A DNA stretch of 64,000 bases from an uncultured Sphingomonadaceae bacterium (GTDB lineage Bacteria > Pseudomonadota > Alphaproteobacteria > Sphingomonadales > Sphingomonadaceae), in NCBI GenBank assembly GCA_947493955.1, contig CANLSQ010000001.1:1914572-1978571 (forward strand), in the 5' to 3' direction. The position numbers and the translations under genes are program-made. Position 1 is the first letter of the stretch; each line of letters starts with the position of its first letter. Below the pieces are notes generated by a model, which searched no databases, was not told the origin of the DNA, and was given only the letters and a program-made list of their open reading frames with translations. Positions 9,940-18,588 of this stretch are shown in pieces.

Positions 9940-10350
9940 ATGAATATTTTCGATGTAAACTGGATCGCTGTGGTCGTTGCAGCCTTGGCAGGTTTTCTGG
10001 TCGGAGGCATCTGGTATGGGCCGATCATGGGCAAGAAATGGATGGGCGCGGTCGGCTTGACCGAAGAAGAAATAAAGGAAGGTAATATGGGCGCCATCTA
10101 TGGCGGCGCCTTTGCTTTCAGCCTGGTCGCCTCATGGACTTTGGCGCATACGTTCGCGACCTATGGCACGGACTTTTCCTTTACCATTAAAGTACTGACC
10201 GCCTTTGGCGTTGCACTGGGCTTCATCGTTCCAGCCATCGGCACCAACTATCTGTTCTCACAGAAGAGAAAGACCCTGTTCTTCATTGATGCTGGCTATT
10301 GGCTGCTTTTCTACACCGCCATGGGCGTTGTTCACGCCTTGCTCGGATAG
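9940..10350 (+). CDS. DUF1761 family membrane protein
   Basis: A 136-residue integral membrane protein with about four hydrophobic helices. It begins MNIFDVNWIAVVVAALAGFL and has GGIWYGPIMGKKWM, the recurring DUF1761 signature. The function of the family is not known. AGGGAGG lies a few bases before the ATG, so the start is secure. It converges on the PhyH gene with only three bases between the two stop codons, and no terminator is visible between them. Confidence 0.88.
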   Translation: MNIFDVNWIAVVVAALAGFLVGGIWYGPIMGKKWMGAVGLTEEEIKEGNMGAIYGGAFAFSLVASWTLAHTFATYGTDFSFTIKVLTAFGVALGFIVPAIGTNYLFSQKRKTLFFIDAGYWLLFYTAMGVVHALLG

Positions 10351-10353
10351 GCC

Positions 10354-11250
10354 CTAGACCGTTTCGCTGGAGCGCCGACTGACGCTTTCATACAGATCGT
10401 CACCGTCGCTCCAGTCGGTTACCTTCCCGGAGAACAGAAATTCCGGCGGCACCACTTCGGGATCTTTGCCCGGACCAGTAGGCGGCGTGTAATAACCAAG
10501 CGCATAGCTGCCCATGCAATAGCCGAGCAGGTCGCGCAGCGCCGGATCGAAATCCTTGGCAATATGTGGCGGGCAAGACAGATACTGGTTCTCTTCCTGC
10601 CGCAGCCAGCCTAGCGCATAGGTAATGTTCAATCCCATCCGGTCATGATCGGCGTTATTTGCGCCGCCGCTATGGATGACTGACCCCGAATAGACGAGGA
10701 CGGACCCCGCTTTCATCTCGGCATATTGAATTTCATCCGGCCCAGCTTCGCGCCCCGCTTCCCAGTTGTTCGAACCGGGCACAACCTGCGTCGCGCCATT
10801 TTCCTGCGTAAAATCAGTCACTGCCCAGATGGTATTAAACTGCGGTTCGATACTGTCCTGCAGAAAGCCGCCCCAGGCCAGCCGGTCGCGGTGGAGCGGT
10901 TGTTTGACCTGTCCCGGCTGGATGCGGATCAACTGCGTCAGGTGAAGCTGCACCCGTTCACAAAAGGGTTTCAGAAAGGCATTGGCACCGCCCAAAATCA
11001 GGTCATCCATGACAAGATCGCGGCACGCCTCGGACCGCGCAACCAGCGCGCCGGTGCGCGTCGTCTTGCGTCCGGTGAAATCATCTCGGCCGGGCTCGGT
11101 CGCCTCGACATAAGGCATGATTTCGGATTTCAGTTTCTCCAACGCGGCTCCGTCTAGCACATCCTCGACAATCGCCGCCCCATCATCGCGCAAGACCTGC
11201 GCCAGCTTGTCCGGATCGGTGGTTGCAGATAGGCGTTGTAATGACGGCAT
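10354..11250 (-). CDS. Phytanoyl-CoA dioxygenase (PhyH) family oxygenase
   Basis: A 298-residue Fe(II)/2-oxoglutarate-dependent oxygenase of the PhyH family. HRDRLAWGG supplies the HxD part of the iron triad. The distal histidine is probably in SVIHSGGANNADHDRMGLN, with a following Arg to bind 2-oxoglutarate. Substrates of bacterial PhyH proteins range from acyl-CoAs to secondary metabolites, and nothing nearby identifies this one. The downstream gene on the same strand direction is a lipase-like hydrolase, but a shared pathway cannot be shown. Confidence 0.87.
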   Translation of the reverse strand: MPSLQRLSATTDPDKLAQVLRDDGAAIVEDVLDGAALEKLKSEIMPYVEATEPGRDDFTGRKTTRTGALVARSEACRDLVMDDLILGGANAFLKPFCERVQLHLTQLIRIQPGQVKQPLHRDRLAWGGFLQDSIEPQFNTIWAVTDFTQENGATQVVPGSNNWEAGREAGPDEIQYAEMKAGSVLVYSGSVIHSGGANNADHDRMGLNITYALGWLRQEENQYLSCPPHIAKDFDPALRDLLGYCMGSYALGYYTPPTGPGKDPEVVPPEFLFSGKVTDWSDGDDLYESVSRRSSETV

Positions 11251-11309
11251 ATGTTCTCTCCTGCTCAGGAGGATATGCCGAAATTTGTCCGGTTACAAGG
11301 TGCGGCCGG

Positions 11310-12035
11310 TCAGGCTCGTCCGGCAAGCGTGTCCGCAATAATCCGCCACACTTTCGGATTGAAGCCAAGACCAAAATGTCCGCCATCGACTCTGATATTG
11401 CGCGCCTGCGGATTATAGATATCCTTGGCGATATCCGGCCCGACAATTCCGTCGCGATTGGAGTAGAGTACCGTCAATGGCTGGCTGAACCCGATACTAT
11501 TGCGCGCATGCACTTCTTTCTCAAAGCGATCGAGATTAATCTGTGCCGATTTCGCATAACGTTGCCCCGGTGTCGTATATTTCGGCCCGCCAATGATCGG
11601 AGTACCCATTGTGATGACTTCACGGACCAGATCGGGTGAGAGCCGCGCAACCTCGCGTGCGATAATCCCGCCGAGTGACCAGCCAATTAGCGTCAATGGC
11701 TGCCGGTCATTGCTGTTATATTGTGCTTCCGCAATAGCGGTAAACCGGTCGATATCGCGATTAACCGACCCCTGGTTCCTGCCCAATCCCCAGTCAGAGA
11801 CATCATAGTCCAGACCGGTCAAGAAGGCTTTTAAAGGTCCCATAGATAATTCGCTGCCACCATAGCCCGGTATCAGGAAGATCGGACGTCCGTCACCTTT
11901 GGGAGCTGTTACAATGCGCGGCCATTGCAAACCAAAGCGCACAAGGTCGAGAGGCAGTGCCAGTTCGCTAAATTGTGCCAGCCGGTTGGGCGGACGCAGG
12001 CCGGTTGGCATCGGTATCGCATCGGCCTGTGTCAT
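11310..12035 (-). CDS. Alpha/beta hydrolase, lipase-like
   Basis: A 241-residue alpha/beta hydrolase. An early IFLIPGYGGSELSM oxyanion region is followed by the nucleophile elbow LIGWSLGGIIAREVAR (Ser in GWSLG). A likely catalytic His is in DGGHFGLGFN near the end, and the Asp is probably in YSNRDGIVGPD. The PGYGGSE plus GWSLGG combination resembles triacylglycerol lipase or PGAP1-like proteins. No signal peptide is evident, so it is probably cytoplasmic or membrane-associated. The substrate is unknown. Confidence 0.82.
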   Translation of the reverse strand: MTQADAIPMPTGLRPPNRLAQFSELALPLDLVRFGLQWPRIVTAPKGDGRPIFLIPGYGGSELSMGPLKAFLTGLDYDVSDWGLGRNQGSVNRDIDRFTAIAEAQYNSNDRQPLTLIGWSLGGIIAREVARLSPDLVREVITMGTPIIGGPKYTTPGQRYAKSAQINLDRFEKEVHARNSIGFSQPLTVLYSNRDGIVGPDIAKDIYNPQARNIRVDGGHFGLGFNPKVWRIIADTLAGRA

Positions 12036-12110
12036 TATATTTCTCCCGGAGAACGCCAGCTATCAGTATCTCTGCATAGCATGATTGTTCGCAGGTGCAA
12101 CATGGACAGG

Positions 12111-13199
12111 CTAGTCGGCTTTTGCTTCTTCCCCGGCAGCCCGGCTCCCAGAACCACCATTCCCAGCGCCATTACCTGGCATAATCTCGACAATGATATC
12201 GCCGGCCTCAAGCTTCTTGGCTTCTTCTTCCCAAAATCCGTACATGTTGTTGTCACGGTAGATACGGACGCCGAGCCCCTCTTTCACAATATCTTTCATC
12301 GCCATCCCCACCTCATCTTCATCAACCGGCCGCTGGACCAGTTTGACCCGGCCGGTGGCGGACGCCAGATCGCTGAGATAGTCGGATATTTTTGCGCCTT
12401 CACAGCTGCCTGCCAGCAGCAATCCGGCAAAGCTCACCGGATTAATCACGGTCGTTGCGCCTGCCTGCCGTGCGAGAAGTTCATTATCTGCAGCCCGGAC
12501 CGATACGCTGATCGGCAGGTGATAGGCGAGATGGCGCGCGGTTAGTACAATCAGGATGCTGGTATCGTCACGCCCCGCCGAAACGATCATAGATCGCGCG
12601 CGGGAAATCTTGACGTTCATCAACGTCACATCCCGCGTCGCATCGCCATTAATCACCGCACAGCCCAGTTTCTCGGCCTGTGCCAGCGCTTCGTCAAACG
12701 GATCGACGACAACGATTTCCGCCGGATTGGTGCCGCGGGCGATCAGTTCCTGCACCGCTTCCTTGCCGCTGGTTCCGAAACCGGCGATCACGATATGATC
12801 GTGCAAATTATTCTGGATGATTTTCATGCGCCAATTGTCCCAGGTTCTTTTGAATACAAAATTATAGGCCGTGCCGACAAATATAAGCACAACGAAGATG
12901 CGAATGGGAGTCACGACCAGGGCGTCAAACATACGCGCCCGCTCTGTCACCGGGGCGATATCCCCATAGCCAGTCGTCGTGATTGAGATCATCGTGAAAT
13001 AGACGACATCAAGAAAGCTGACATCGCCATCGTAGCTGTCTTGCAGGCCATTACGGTCAAACCAGTGGACCGCCACAGCCATCGCGATGAGCCCCAATAC
13101 AAATGCGACGCGCCAGGCAATATCGAGCCAGACCGGCAGGCTCGACTGGCGCCGCAGCGTCAAATAGTCGGAGATGTTACGGGAATAGCGCCGGGCCAT
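12111..13199 (-). CDS. Potassium channel with RCK (TrkA-N) domain
   Basis: A 362-residue two-transmembrane K+ channel. TM1 (about 28-45) precedes a pore helix and the selectivity filter TTTGYGD in VYFTMISITTTGYGDIAPVT, then TM2 (about 90-115). A cytoplasmic RCK-N domain begins with HIVIAGFGTSGKEAVQEL (Rossmann GxGxxG), and an RCK-C segment lies near 270-335. It resembles MthK-like or Kch-like ligand-gated channels. The C-terminus is a Gly/Ala-rich tail. It follows the NlpD-like gene after 7 bases on the same strand, so the two are probably co-transcribed. Confidence 0.92.
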   Translation of the reverse strand: MARRYSRNISDYLTLRRQSSLPVWLDIAWRVAFVLGLIAMAVAVHWFDRNGLQDSYDGDVSFLDVVYFTMISITTTGYGDIAPVTERARMFDALVVTPIRIFVVLIFVGTAYNFVFKRTWDNWRMKIIQNNLHDHIVIAGFGTSGKEAVQELIARGTNPAEIVVVDPFDEALAQAEKLGCAVINGDATRDVTLMNVKISRARSMIVSAGRDDTSILIVLTARHLAYHLPISVSVRAADNELLARQAGATTVINPVSFAGLLLAGSCEGAKISDYLSDLASATGRVKLVQRPVDEDEVGMAMKDIVKEGLGVRIYRDNNMYGFWEEEAKKLEAGDIIVEIMPGNGAGNGGSGSRAAGEEAKAD

Positions 13200-13206
13200 A
13201 GAGTCA

Positions 13207-14304
13207 TCAGGTCCGCTTCGGCAGATGGGAGACGGGGTTTACCGGCTTTCGATCTTTACGGATTTCAAAATGCAATTGCGGTTCCTGTACATAGCCGCTG
13301 TCTCCAGCCAGACCGATGATATCACCAGCCTTGATCTTTTGTCCACGCGTAACATTTAATTTGTCCGCATGGCCATAAGCTGTGACCCAGCCACCACCAT
13401 GGTTGAGCAGGATCAGGCCGCCAAAAACGCCTATTTCATTACCGCTATAGGCAACCACCCCGTCTGCCGATGCTCTTATGGGCGTTCCCTTGGCCACGCC
13501 GATATTCAGACCGTCATTGACCTTACCACCCCCCTTGCTGCCAAAGCTGGAGAGCAGCTTGCCTTCCACCGGCCAGTTGAACCGGCCAGAAAACGCATTT
13601 GGCGTGATGATTGCAGCCGGTTTTTTTGTCGCTGTTTTCGCCGGTTTTTCCTTTTGCGCAATTGCTTTGCGCCAATCAGATGGCTCATCCGCGGTCGTCG
13701 CGCTGGCCAGCGCCGGTTGACTGCCGGTTACGATATCATCGATATCCAGATCAAAGGCCGCCGCCCGCTGTTCAATCGTCATGCGCTGCGGGTCCATCGG
13801 TGTGGCTGCTGGCAGCAATAGCCTTTGCCCCACCCGCAGGATAAACGGCTCTTCCAAACCGTTGAGCGCCACCACATCCCGCCACGGAACGCCATAGGCC
13901 CGGGCAATGGCAATCCCGGTCTCACCGCCACTCACGCCGTGATAACGGCCGCCGGTGATTTGCAATTTCTGACCCGGCCTGATGATATAAGGCGCGGTCA
14001 AATTGTTGGTTGCTGCAATAAGCTCAGAACTTGCGCCTGTACGATTGGCTATGCCGCGAAGTGTGTCACCGGGTTTCACTATATATGTGCTGTCTTCAAC
14101 TTTCACCGCATTGGGGGTCACAGCCTGCGCGGTCCAGGTTGGCGGCGGCGCTTCATCCGGGCTCTGGCTGAAAACCGAAGCATCCGTTTGTAATATCGGT
14201 TCAGAACCATCTGCTGCCCGGTTCTGCGGCCAGCCATAATCGCGGCCCGGCGGAATGCAGGCCGATACGGAAAATACCAGAAAAAGGAATAGAATCTTAC
14301 GCAT
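13207..14304 (-). CDS. NlpD-like LysM/LytM lipoprotein
   Basis: An envelope lipoprotein starting MRKILFLFLVFSVSAC, with lipobox VSAC. A clear LysM follows (DSTYIVKPGDTLRGIANRTG) and a second LysM-like segment (GVPWRDVVALNGLEEPFILR). The C-terminal LytM (M23) domain reads VNDGLNIGVAKGTPI, where a peptidase would have His and Asp. Only LHFEI keeps a typical metal ligand. The same degeneracy is known in NlpD and EnvC, which activate amidases instead of cutting peptidoglycan, so an activator role in septal splitting is inferred. surE lies upstream, as in the classical surE-pcm-nlpD order, but separated by other genes here. Confidence 0.88.
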   Translation of the reverse strand: MRKILFLFLVFSVSACIPPGRDYGWPQNRAADGSEPILQTDASVFSQSPDEAPPPTWTAQAVTPNAVKVEDSTYIVKPGDTLRGIANRTGASSELIAATNNLTAPYIIRPGQKLQITGGRYHGVSGGETGIAIARAYGVPWRDVVALNGLEEPFILRVGQRLLLPAATPMDPQRMTIEQRAAAFDLDIDDIVTGSQPALASATTADEPSDWRKAIAQKEKPAKTATKKPAAIITPNAFSGRFNWPVEGKLLSSFGSKGGGKVNDGLNIGVAKGTPIRASADGVVAYSGNEIGVFGGLILLNHGGGWVTAYGHADKLNVTRGQKIKAGDIIGLAGDSGYVQEPQLHFEIRKDRKPVNPVSHLPKRT

Positions 14305-14441
14305 AGAACGCCCCCGTTCACTCGCTCTCACCCCTATGAGAGGGTCCTTTCTAGCATTAATTCCGTTGGTGACCAGCCCTGCTGACTACAACAATTGTAA
14401 AACAGTCTGTTTCTGAGCCGGGGCAAGCGGCGACTGGGGAT

Positions 14442-16616
14442 TTAGGAGATTGCTAGTTGAACGCTTTTGGCGTCGGGCAATCCGGCAGCTGCGATCAGAT
14501 AGGGCGAGACACGGCGGCGGGTACACAGGCCCCCGAAACCGTCATTTATCAATCGTTGTTCAAATTCGACGCCCATTTGGTTGTCGTTCGTTCTCCGCAC
14601 AGTGGCAACCGCCAATTGTCCATCCCCCAGATCAACAACCAGTTTGGTGCGCTCAGGTAAACAGATCAAACCTTCGATCAAGGCTCCGCTCTTGGATAGA
14701 TTGCGGACAACTGCAGCTTCATAGCTGTCACCAAAGATAATCCTTACCTTGCGGAAAATGCTCATCCTGTCGTCGCGTTGCAGAGCCGGCCCTTCAGGCT
14801 CTATCTTCCATTCTCCAGACCCAAAATGCCCCAGCACTTCTTCCTGGACGATAGGTTTGCTGTAGATATATCCCTGTATTTGGCTGACATTAAGGCTCTT
14901 TATCCATGCAAGCTCGTCATGGGCTTCAATTCCCTCGGCGGTCGTGTCCATTTTTAGCGCGTCTGCGAGCGCAACAATGGCCGCAATGATAGCACCGTTG
15001 CGAGAACCTGGTTTATTGGAGCCTCTTACAAAACTCTGATCAATCTTGATCTTGTCGAACGGCGCATTCTGCAAATAGCTGAGTGACGAATAACCCGTGC
15101 CAAAGTCATCCAGTGCCAATCGAACGCCCAATCGCTTCAGGCTGGCGAACATCTCCTCTGTTTCGGCGGTTTCCTCGAGAAATACGCTCTCGGTAATCTC
15201 CAGCTCCAGGCGGTCTGGATGCAGGCCAGAAGATTTCAACGCCTGCTCCACAATTTTGGGCAGGCTTGGATCGGCGAACTGAATGGGGGATACATTAACG
15301 GCCACCCGCACTTTGCCTGGCCAGAGCATTGCATCCTGACATGCTCGCTGGATAGCCCATGTACCGAGCTCCAGCACGAGTTTCGTTTCTTCAGCAATCG
15401 GCACGAAAATACCCGGCGATATTGAGCCTCGCTCGTGATGATTCCACCGCATCAAAGCCTCAAAGCATGACACCTTGTCTGTTTTGGACTTGACCAAGGG
15501 TTGATAGTGCAGTTCGATTTCATTTCTGTTCAATGCATCCCGGAGATCGTCCTCCAGAATTTTTCGCTCGTTAACGGCTTCCAGAAGCTTTTCTGAAAAG
15601 AAGCTGAATCGCCCACGACCAGCTCCTTTTGCAGCATAAAGCGACATGTCAGCGCTTCTGATCAGGTCTTCAGGTACACGGCCATCAAAGGGGCTTATGG
15701 CAATTCCAACAGACGCGCCAATTACACAGCGGCTACCCTCTACCGTATAGGGTTGGGACAGGCTGGAGATAATCGCATCGGCAAGGTCACTTAGTTCACC
15801 CCGGTCATCCCAATCGGGAAGTAGCACCTGAAACTCGTCGCCGCCGACCCGTGCCACTTCCCCTCGGCCAGAAAGCAGTCTCATCAGCCGATCTGCCACA
15901 TTCTTCAGAAGGGTATCTCCTGCCGGATGACCTAGTGTATCGTTGATCAGCTTGAACCGGTCGAGATCGATCTGCAACAATGCACAAGCGCGTTTCTGCT
16001 GTTTGAAGGCCGATAATGTCGAATCCAGTTTTTTGGACATCAGGGCGCGATTTGAAAGACCTGTCAGCGAATCATAATGTGCCAGCCTGCTTTCTTCCTG
16101 TTTGGCACAAATCCGTTCTGTGACATCCTTGCCAATGCCAACGAAACCGTCAAACTCTCCATCCCGGTCAAATTGGGGTATTCCTGTCAGATCCCACCAG
16201 ATATCTTCTTCCACATCTGCGGTCTTGAATGGAATATCGGCGAACTTTCTGTGCTTAGTCAGGATGAAGCGAAGTGAGCGATTCTGCTCTGCATCATTCT
16301 CGCTGGTCTCAAACAGGTCGGCAAAGCTTGACCCGACCAACTCGCTTATGTCTTTGCCTACTGCCTTAGCCGTATTGGCAGAGATGTATATCAATCTGCC
16401 GCTGCGATCGGTGGACCAGAACCAGCCCAGATTGGCTGTCTCGAAGCAATCGACCAGCCTTTTTGCCTCTTCGGCGTCGATGGCCTGGGTTTCACGCTGC
16501 TCATTTTGATGGCTTTTGCGAAAGCTTTGACCAATACGCGAGAACAGGCTCTCTGCCTGGCCTGCATCAAGACCTTTTGCCTGTGACATGTCGAATTGGT
16601 TATGTTTATGTTTCAT
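14442..16616 (-). CDS. PAS-GGDEF-EAL-PilZ c-di-GMP protein
   Basis: About 724 residues from the ATG at 16616; a TTG at 16646 is also open. A PAS domain (ETANLGWFWSTDRSGRLIYI) precedes GGDEF (RVGGDEFQVLLPD, no RxxD I-site). The EAL domain is intact (FEALMRWNH, VAVNVSPIQF, ELEITESVFL, LALDDFGTGYSS, KIKIDQSFV, AEGIE). A C-terminal PilZ-like domain carries VRNLSKSGALI (NxSxxG). The preserved EAL residues argue for phosphodiesterase activity. PilZ on the same chain suggests the enzyme also reads its product or substrate. No membrane segment or signal peptide is seen. Confidence 0.92.
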   Translation of the reverse strand: MKHKHNQFDMSQAKGLDAGQAESLFSRIGQSFRKSHQNEQRETQAIDAEEAKRLVDCFETANLGWFWSTDRSGRLIYISANTAKAVGKDISELVGSSFADLFETSENDAEQNRSLRFILTKHRKFADIPFKTADVEEDIWWDLTGIPQFDRDGEFDGFVGIGKDVTERICAKQEESRLAHYDSLTGLSNRALMSKKLDSTLSAFKQQKRACALLQIDLDRFKLINDTLGHPAGDTLLKNVADRLMRLLSGRGEVARVGGDEFQVLLPDWDDRGELSDLADAIISSLSQPYTVEGSRCVIGASVGIAISPFDGRVPEDLIRSADMSLYAAKGAGRGRFSFFSEKLLEAVNERKILEDDLRDALNRNEIELHYQPLVKSKTDKVSCFEALMRWNHHERGSISPGIFVPIAEETKLVLELGTWAIQRACQDAMLWPGKVRVAVNVSPIQFADPSLPKIVEQALKSSGLHPDRLELEITESVFLEETAETEEMFASLKRLGVRLALDDFGTGYSSLSYLQNAPFDKIKIDQSFVRGSNKPGSRNGAIIAAIVALADALKMDTTAEGIEAHDELAWIKSLNVSQIQGYIYSKPIVQEEVLGHFGSGEWKIEPEGPALQRDDRMSIFRKVRIIFGDSYEAAVVRNLSKSGALIEGLICLPERTKLVVDLGDGQLAVATVRRTNDNQMGVEFEQRLINDGFGGLCTRRRVSPYLIAAAGLPDAKSVQLAIS

Positions 16617-16788
16617 TACGTTGATCAGATGACTCACTTGTTTCAACGATAACGATAACTGATAAATTTTCCTTAAACGCCTTTAAACCATCAAAAACTG
16701 CCTCATTTCCTCATCCACCTCACCCTCTTTCCTACAATGTACCAAATAGGTTATCTTGTCTGTTTCTCTAAAGCAAAGGAACATGACC

Positions 16789-17553
16789 ATGATACAGCAA
16801 CCTTCACGCGATAGTTTCACCGACATCCCTGCCGCCGATGATCTGGCGCAGCCGAGGGCGCGCCATGATGGGTGGTCGCCGGATAAGCAGGTGGTGTTTC
16901 TCGAAGCCTTGGCGCGGACCGGCAATGTGCGGGCAGCGGCGCGCTATGCGGGGCTGTCTCGGGAGAGTGCATATAAACTGCGCAGGCGGCCGGATGCACG
17001 GGCCTTTGCCCGGGCGTGGGATGCGGCGATTATCCATGCGCGAGATATTTTTCAGGATGAGCTGATGGACAAGGGGCTGAATGGCTGGCGCGAAGCGGTC
17101 TGGCATCAGGGCGAGGAAGTGGGAACAAGGGAACGCTGGAGCGCGCCGTTGTTTCTGGCCGCGCTATCCCGGCTCGACAAGATGGCGGACGGGATTGATC
17201 TGGCCGGCAAGCCGGCGCGGGTGGCAGCCGAGAGGTTTGATGATCTGCTCGAGGGCATCGGCAAGGGTGATAATTGTGCAGAGCTGGTCGACGAGATTGA
17301 CGGGGCGGGCCGGACGGCAGAGCAGCCGCTACAATCTTCCCTGACCAATGCGCAGCTGATGAACGCCTTGCAGCTGCAACAGGGCCGCGAGCGGATACAG
17401 GCGATGGCGCCGGAGGATATTGATGTTTCTGATCTGGATCTGGCAGACTGTGAGCAGTGGGGCGAGCTTGACTGGGAGCGGGCTGATCGCAGCGGATTTC
17501 TGGAACGTAGCGGATTTTATCAGCAGGAGGAGGGTGAAGCTGAAGCGGTGTGA
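16789..17553 (+). CDS. Helix-turn-helix protein of unknown role
   Basis: About 254 residues from the ATG at 16789, chosen because AAGGA sits eight bases before it; ATG 16783 and TTG 16756 are also open. The N-terminal third contains an HTH-like segment (FLEALARTGNVRAAARYAGL, then SRESAYKLRRRPDARAF). This is reminiscent of phage terminase small subunits and other DNA-binding adaptors that begin with W-(S/T)-P-D-K-Q. The rest is acidic with no family I recognise. No large terminase or other phage gene is next to it. It may be a regulator shared among sphingomonads; the function is open. Confidence 0.6.
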   Translation: MIQQPSRDSFTDIPAADDLAQPRARHDGWSPDKQVVFLEALARTGNVRAAARYAGLSRESAYKLRRRPDARAFARAWDAAIIHARDIFQDELMDKGLNGWREAVWHQGEEVGTRERWSAPLFLAALSRLDKMADGIDLAGKPARVAAERFDDLLEGIGKGDNCAELVDEIDGAGRTAEQPLQSSLTNAQLMNALQLQQGRERIQAMAPEDIDVSDLDLADCEQWGELDWERADRSGFLERSGFYQQEEGEAEAV

Positions 17554-17584
17554 TTTGTGTGAACTTTGGAAGATTCTTTTTAGA

Positions 17585-17815
17585 ACCTCAGGCGCCGGGC
17601 GGCGACATGCGTCGCCTTGGCTATCGCGCCATAAGGCGCGGCGGACGCCATTTGATTTTGGCGCCCTTGCCTCCGCTTCGCGTCGGTCCGGTGCCAATCT
17701 TGAGAGCATCGTCCGAGCGCAGCGAGGCAAGCGCGACCGCGCGCCCGAGCTTATGCGAGGAAAGCCAAGCGGGCGGATGCCCGCGCCCGGCGCTTGAGGT
17801 CTAATAAAGACTCAT
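17585..17815. repeat. GC-rich non-coding module with paired hairpins (REP-like)
   Basis: Between the HTH gene and surE lies about 230 bases of very GC-rich sequence with no convincing gene. It holds two perfect hairpins in a row: GGCGAC-ATGC-GTCGCC at 17601-17616 and CGCGCC-ATAA-GGCGCG at 17625-17640. More palindrome-prone GC stretches follow (GGCGCC, GCGCGCCCGAGC). Short paired hairpins between genes are the layout of REP/BIME elements. Whether the unit is repeated elsewhere in the genome cannot be seen from here. Confidence 0.45.
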
Positions 17816-17820
17816 CTCAC

Positions 17821-18588
17821 CTAATTATCGTAAAGCTTGCCCAGAGCATCCATCGATTCATAATGGGTGAGATCAAGATGCAGCGGCGTGATCGAGACAT
17901 AGCCGTCCTCAATCGCTTCCAGATCGGTGCTGTGCGCAGGCGTTTCTACCATCGGGCCGAGGCCGAACCAGTGATATTCAAAGCCGCGCGGGTCGCGGTT
18001 GCTGACGATTTGTAGGCGGCCATAGTCGCGGATGCCTTGCGATACCACGCGGATGCCCTTCACTTCGCTGGCGGGCAGCGCCGGGAAGTTGATATTGACC
18101 AGCGTGCGATGATCCATGCTCTGCTTGATCAGCGGCCGCAGCACACGCTCGCCCCATTGCAGTGCGGCTTCGAAAGGCACATCATCGCCCATGTCGCCGC
18201 GCGCATAGCTTTGGCTGAGCGCGATCGAGGGAATACCGGCAAGCGCGCCTTCCATCGCGGCGGATACAGTGCCGGAATAGGTCACGTCTTCGCCCAGATT
18301 GGCCCCGCGATTGACGCCGGAGAGGATCAGGTCCGGCGGACCGTCCTTCATGATCTTTGCGACCGCCATCATCACGCTGTCAGTGGGCGTGCCATCGACT
18401 GAATATTGTTGGTCGCCGCGCTTGCGGATGCGCAAGGGGCGGGTCAGAGTAAGCGAATGGCCCGCACCGCTATTCTCGTCTGATGGCGCAACGATCCAGA
18501 TATCGTTCGAAAAATGCTGCGCAATGTCGAGCAAGACTTTCATGCCCGGGGCGTCAAATCCGTCGTCATTGGTCAGCAATATGCGCAT
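17821..18588 (-). CDS. surE: 5'/3'-nucleotidase SurE
   Basis: A 255-residue metal-dependent survival phosphatase. The family start [16 protein letters not shown] carries the Asp-Asp metal pair, and the Ser/Asn ligand regions are VAPSDENSGAGHSLT and LSGVNRGANLGEDVTYSGTV. SurE dephosphorylates nucleoside monophosphates and helps stationary-phase survival. Its ATG shares the A of the serS stop (TGATG), so the two genes are translationally coupled. The usual pcm partner is not adjacent. Confidence 0.96.
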   Translation of the reverse strand: MRILLTNDDGFDAPGMKVLLDIAQHFSNDIWIVAPSDENSGAGHSLTLTRPLRIRKRGDQQYSVDGTPTDSVMMAVAKIMKDGPPDLILSGVNRGANLGEDVTYSGTVSAAMEGALAGIPSIALSQSYARGDMGDDVPFEAALQWGERVLRPLIKQSMDHRTLVNINFPALPASEVKGIRVVSQGIRDYGRLQIVSNRDPRGFEYHWFGLGPMVETPAHSTDLEAIEDGYVSITPLHLDLTHYESMDALGKLYDN

